From: Candidatus Omnitrophota bacterium
GTDB taxonomy: Bacteria; Omnitrophota; Gorgyraeia; Gorgyraeales; Gorgyraeaceae
Assembly (NCBI GenBank): GCA_020057645.1
Contig: JAGVFL010000094.1
Location: forward strand, 1-11,429
Direction of reading: 5' to 3'
DNA: 11,429 nucleotides
A program made the translations under genes and the position numbers. The notes under the pieces are model-generated. The model was not told where the DNA came from. It ran no database searches and worked only from the letters and a program-made list of their open reading frames with translations. Shown in pieces: positions 11,147-11,429 of the stretch (position 1 is its first letter; each line of letters begins with the position of its first letter).

Positions 11147-11429
11147 CTAATCCCAAATTTCGTGGATGTGGTTTATCTTGTCATACCTAAATACTGGACC
11201 GTCTTTACACGCGTAAAAATTTCCAAGCCTGCAATGCCCGCATTTTCCGATACCGCAGCTCATGTTTTTTTCCATCGATAAATAGATCTGTTCCGGTTTA
11301 TATCCCACTTCCAAAAGCTTAAATGTCGCAAATTTCATCATTATAGGCGGGCCGCACACTATTGAAACGCTATTCTTAAGGTTAATTTCTAACTTATCAA
11401 GAGTTGTGGTTACTAGGCCTACATTTCCT
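11147..11429 (-). CDS. HydG/FlxA/PyrK-like FAD-NAD(P)H oxidoreductase subunit, 3' fragment
   Basis: The C-terminal 93 residues of a gene that continues past the window edge. Seen: SIVCGPPIMMKF, the CGPP nicotinamide-side motif of ferredoxin-reductase-type NAD(P)-binding domains, then MSCGIGKCGHC and YACKDGPVF, giving a C-x4-C-x2-C-x7-C [2Fe-2S] site, in the order known from sulfhydrogenase gamma subunits, FlxA and PyrK. Such subunits take electrons from (or give them to) NAD(P)H and usually pair with an iron-sulfur partner encoded next to them. An apparent GTG start at 11359 is inside the fold and not a real start. Being the first gene seen, it implies that this hydrogenase may have a flavin-based electron input; more partners probably lie upstream. 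Confidence 0.9.
   Translation of the reverse strand, partial: GNVGLVTTTLDKLEINLKNSVSIVCGPPIMMKFATFKLLEVGYKPEQIYLSMEKNMSCGIGKCGHCRLGNFYACKDGPVFRYDKINHIHEIWD

Overview
The window is part of one long minus-strand operon, read from position 11429 down to about 61. It encodes a membrane-bound, energy-converting group 4 [NiFe] hydrogenase fused genetically to a complete Mrp-type cation/proton antiporter. Bacterial traits are SD-like GAGG/AGGA motifs, a sigma70-like promoter (481-507), a DUF151 'bifunctional nuclease' gene and E. coli-like HycF and HycI relatives. Base composition looks AT-leaning (by eye, not counted). The style (DUF151 N-terminus, many short palindromic repeats) would fit an uncultured anaerobe such as Omnitrophota, but this lineage guess is weak. 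No rRNA, tRNA, transposase or CRISPR array is visible.

Layout in transcription order. (1) 11429-11147: the C-terminal end of a HydG/PyrK-like FAD-[2Fe-2S] NAD(P)H-oxidoreductase subunit, cut by the window edge. (2) 11091-7540: a HycB/CooF-like polyferredoxin, then the hydrogenase core: NuoH-, NuoB-, NuoC- and NuoD-like subunits. The large subunit keeps all four NiFe cysteines. (3) 7461-1657: an EchA/NuoL-like antiporter subunit plus an MrpA-C-terminal-like (MbhD-MbhE fusion) protein, followed by MrpB, C, D, E, F and G in canonical Mrp order, almost all overlapping or abutting. (4) 1657-1058: a HycF/HyfH-like 2[4Fe-4S] protein with a rubredoxin-like cysteine site. (5) 1002-526: a HycI-type maturation protease. 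(6) 468-61: the DUF151 protein, with its own promoter-like sequence.

Working model: electrons from a cytoplasmic donor (possibly NAD(P)H or ferredoxin through the flavin and polyferredoxin subunits) reach HycF and the NuoB-like subunit, H+ is reduced to H2 at the NuoD-like subunit, and the energy is used by the NuoH-like subunit and two antiporter-type subunits to export Na+ and/or H+. The reaction could also run in reverse. HycI would trim the 36-residue tail of the large subunit.

The most unusual sequence-level features lie in and around the gaps. Every intergenic gap over 30 bp from the flavin gene to HycI carries palindromic repeats belonging to at least three families, two of which show compensatory base changes between copies. 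One hairpin holds both the stop codon of the small-subunit gene and the Shine-Dalgarno of the NuoC-like gene. A four-copy 7-bp tandem repeat lies inside the EchA/NuoL-like reading frame and could change frame if its copy number varied.
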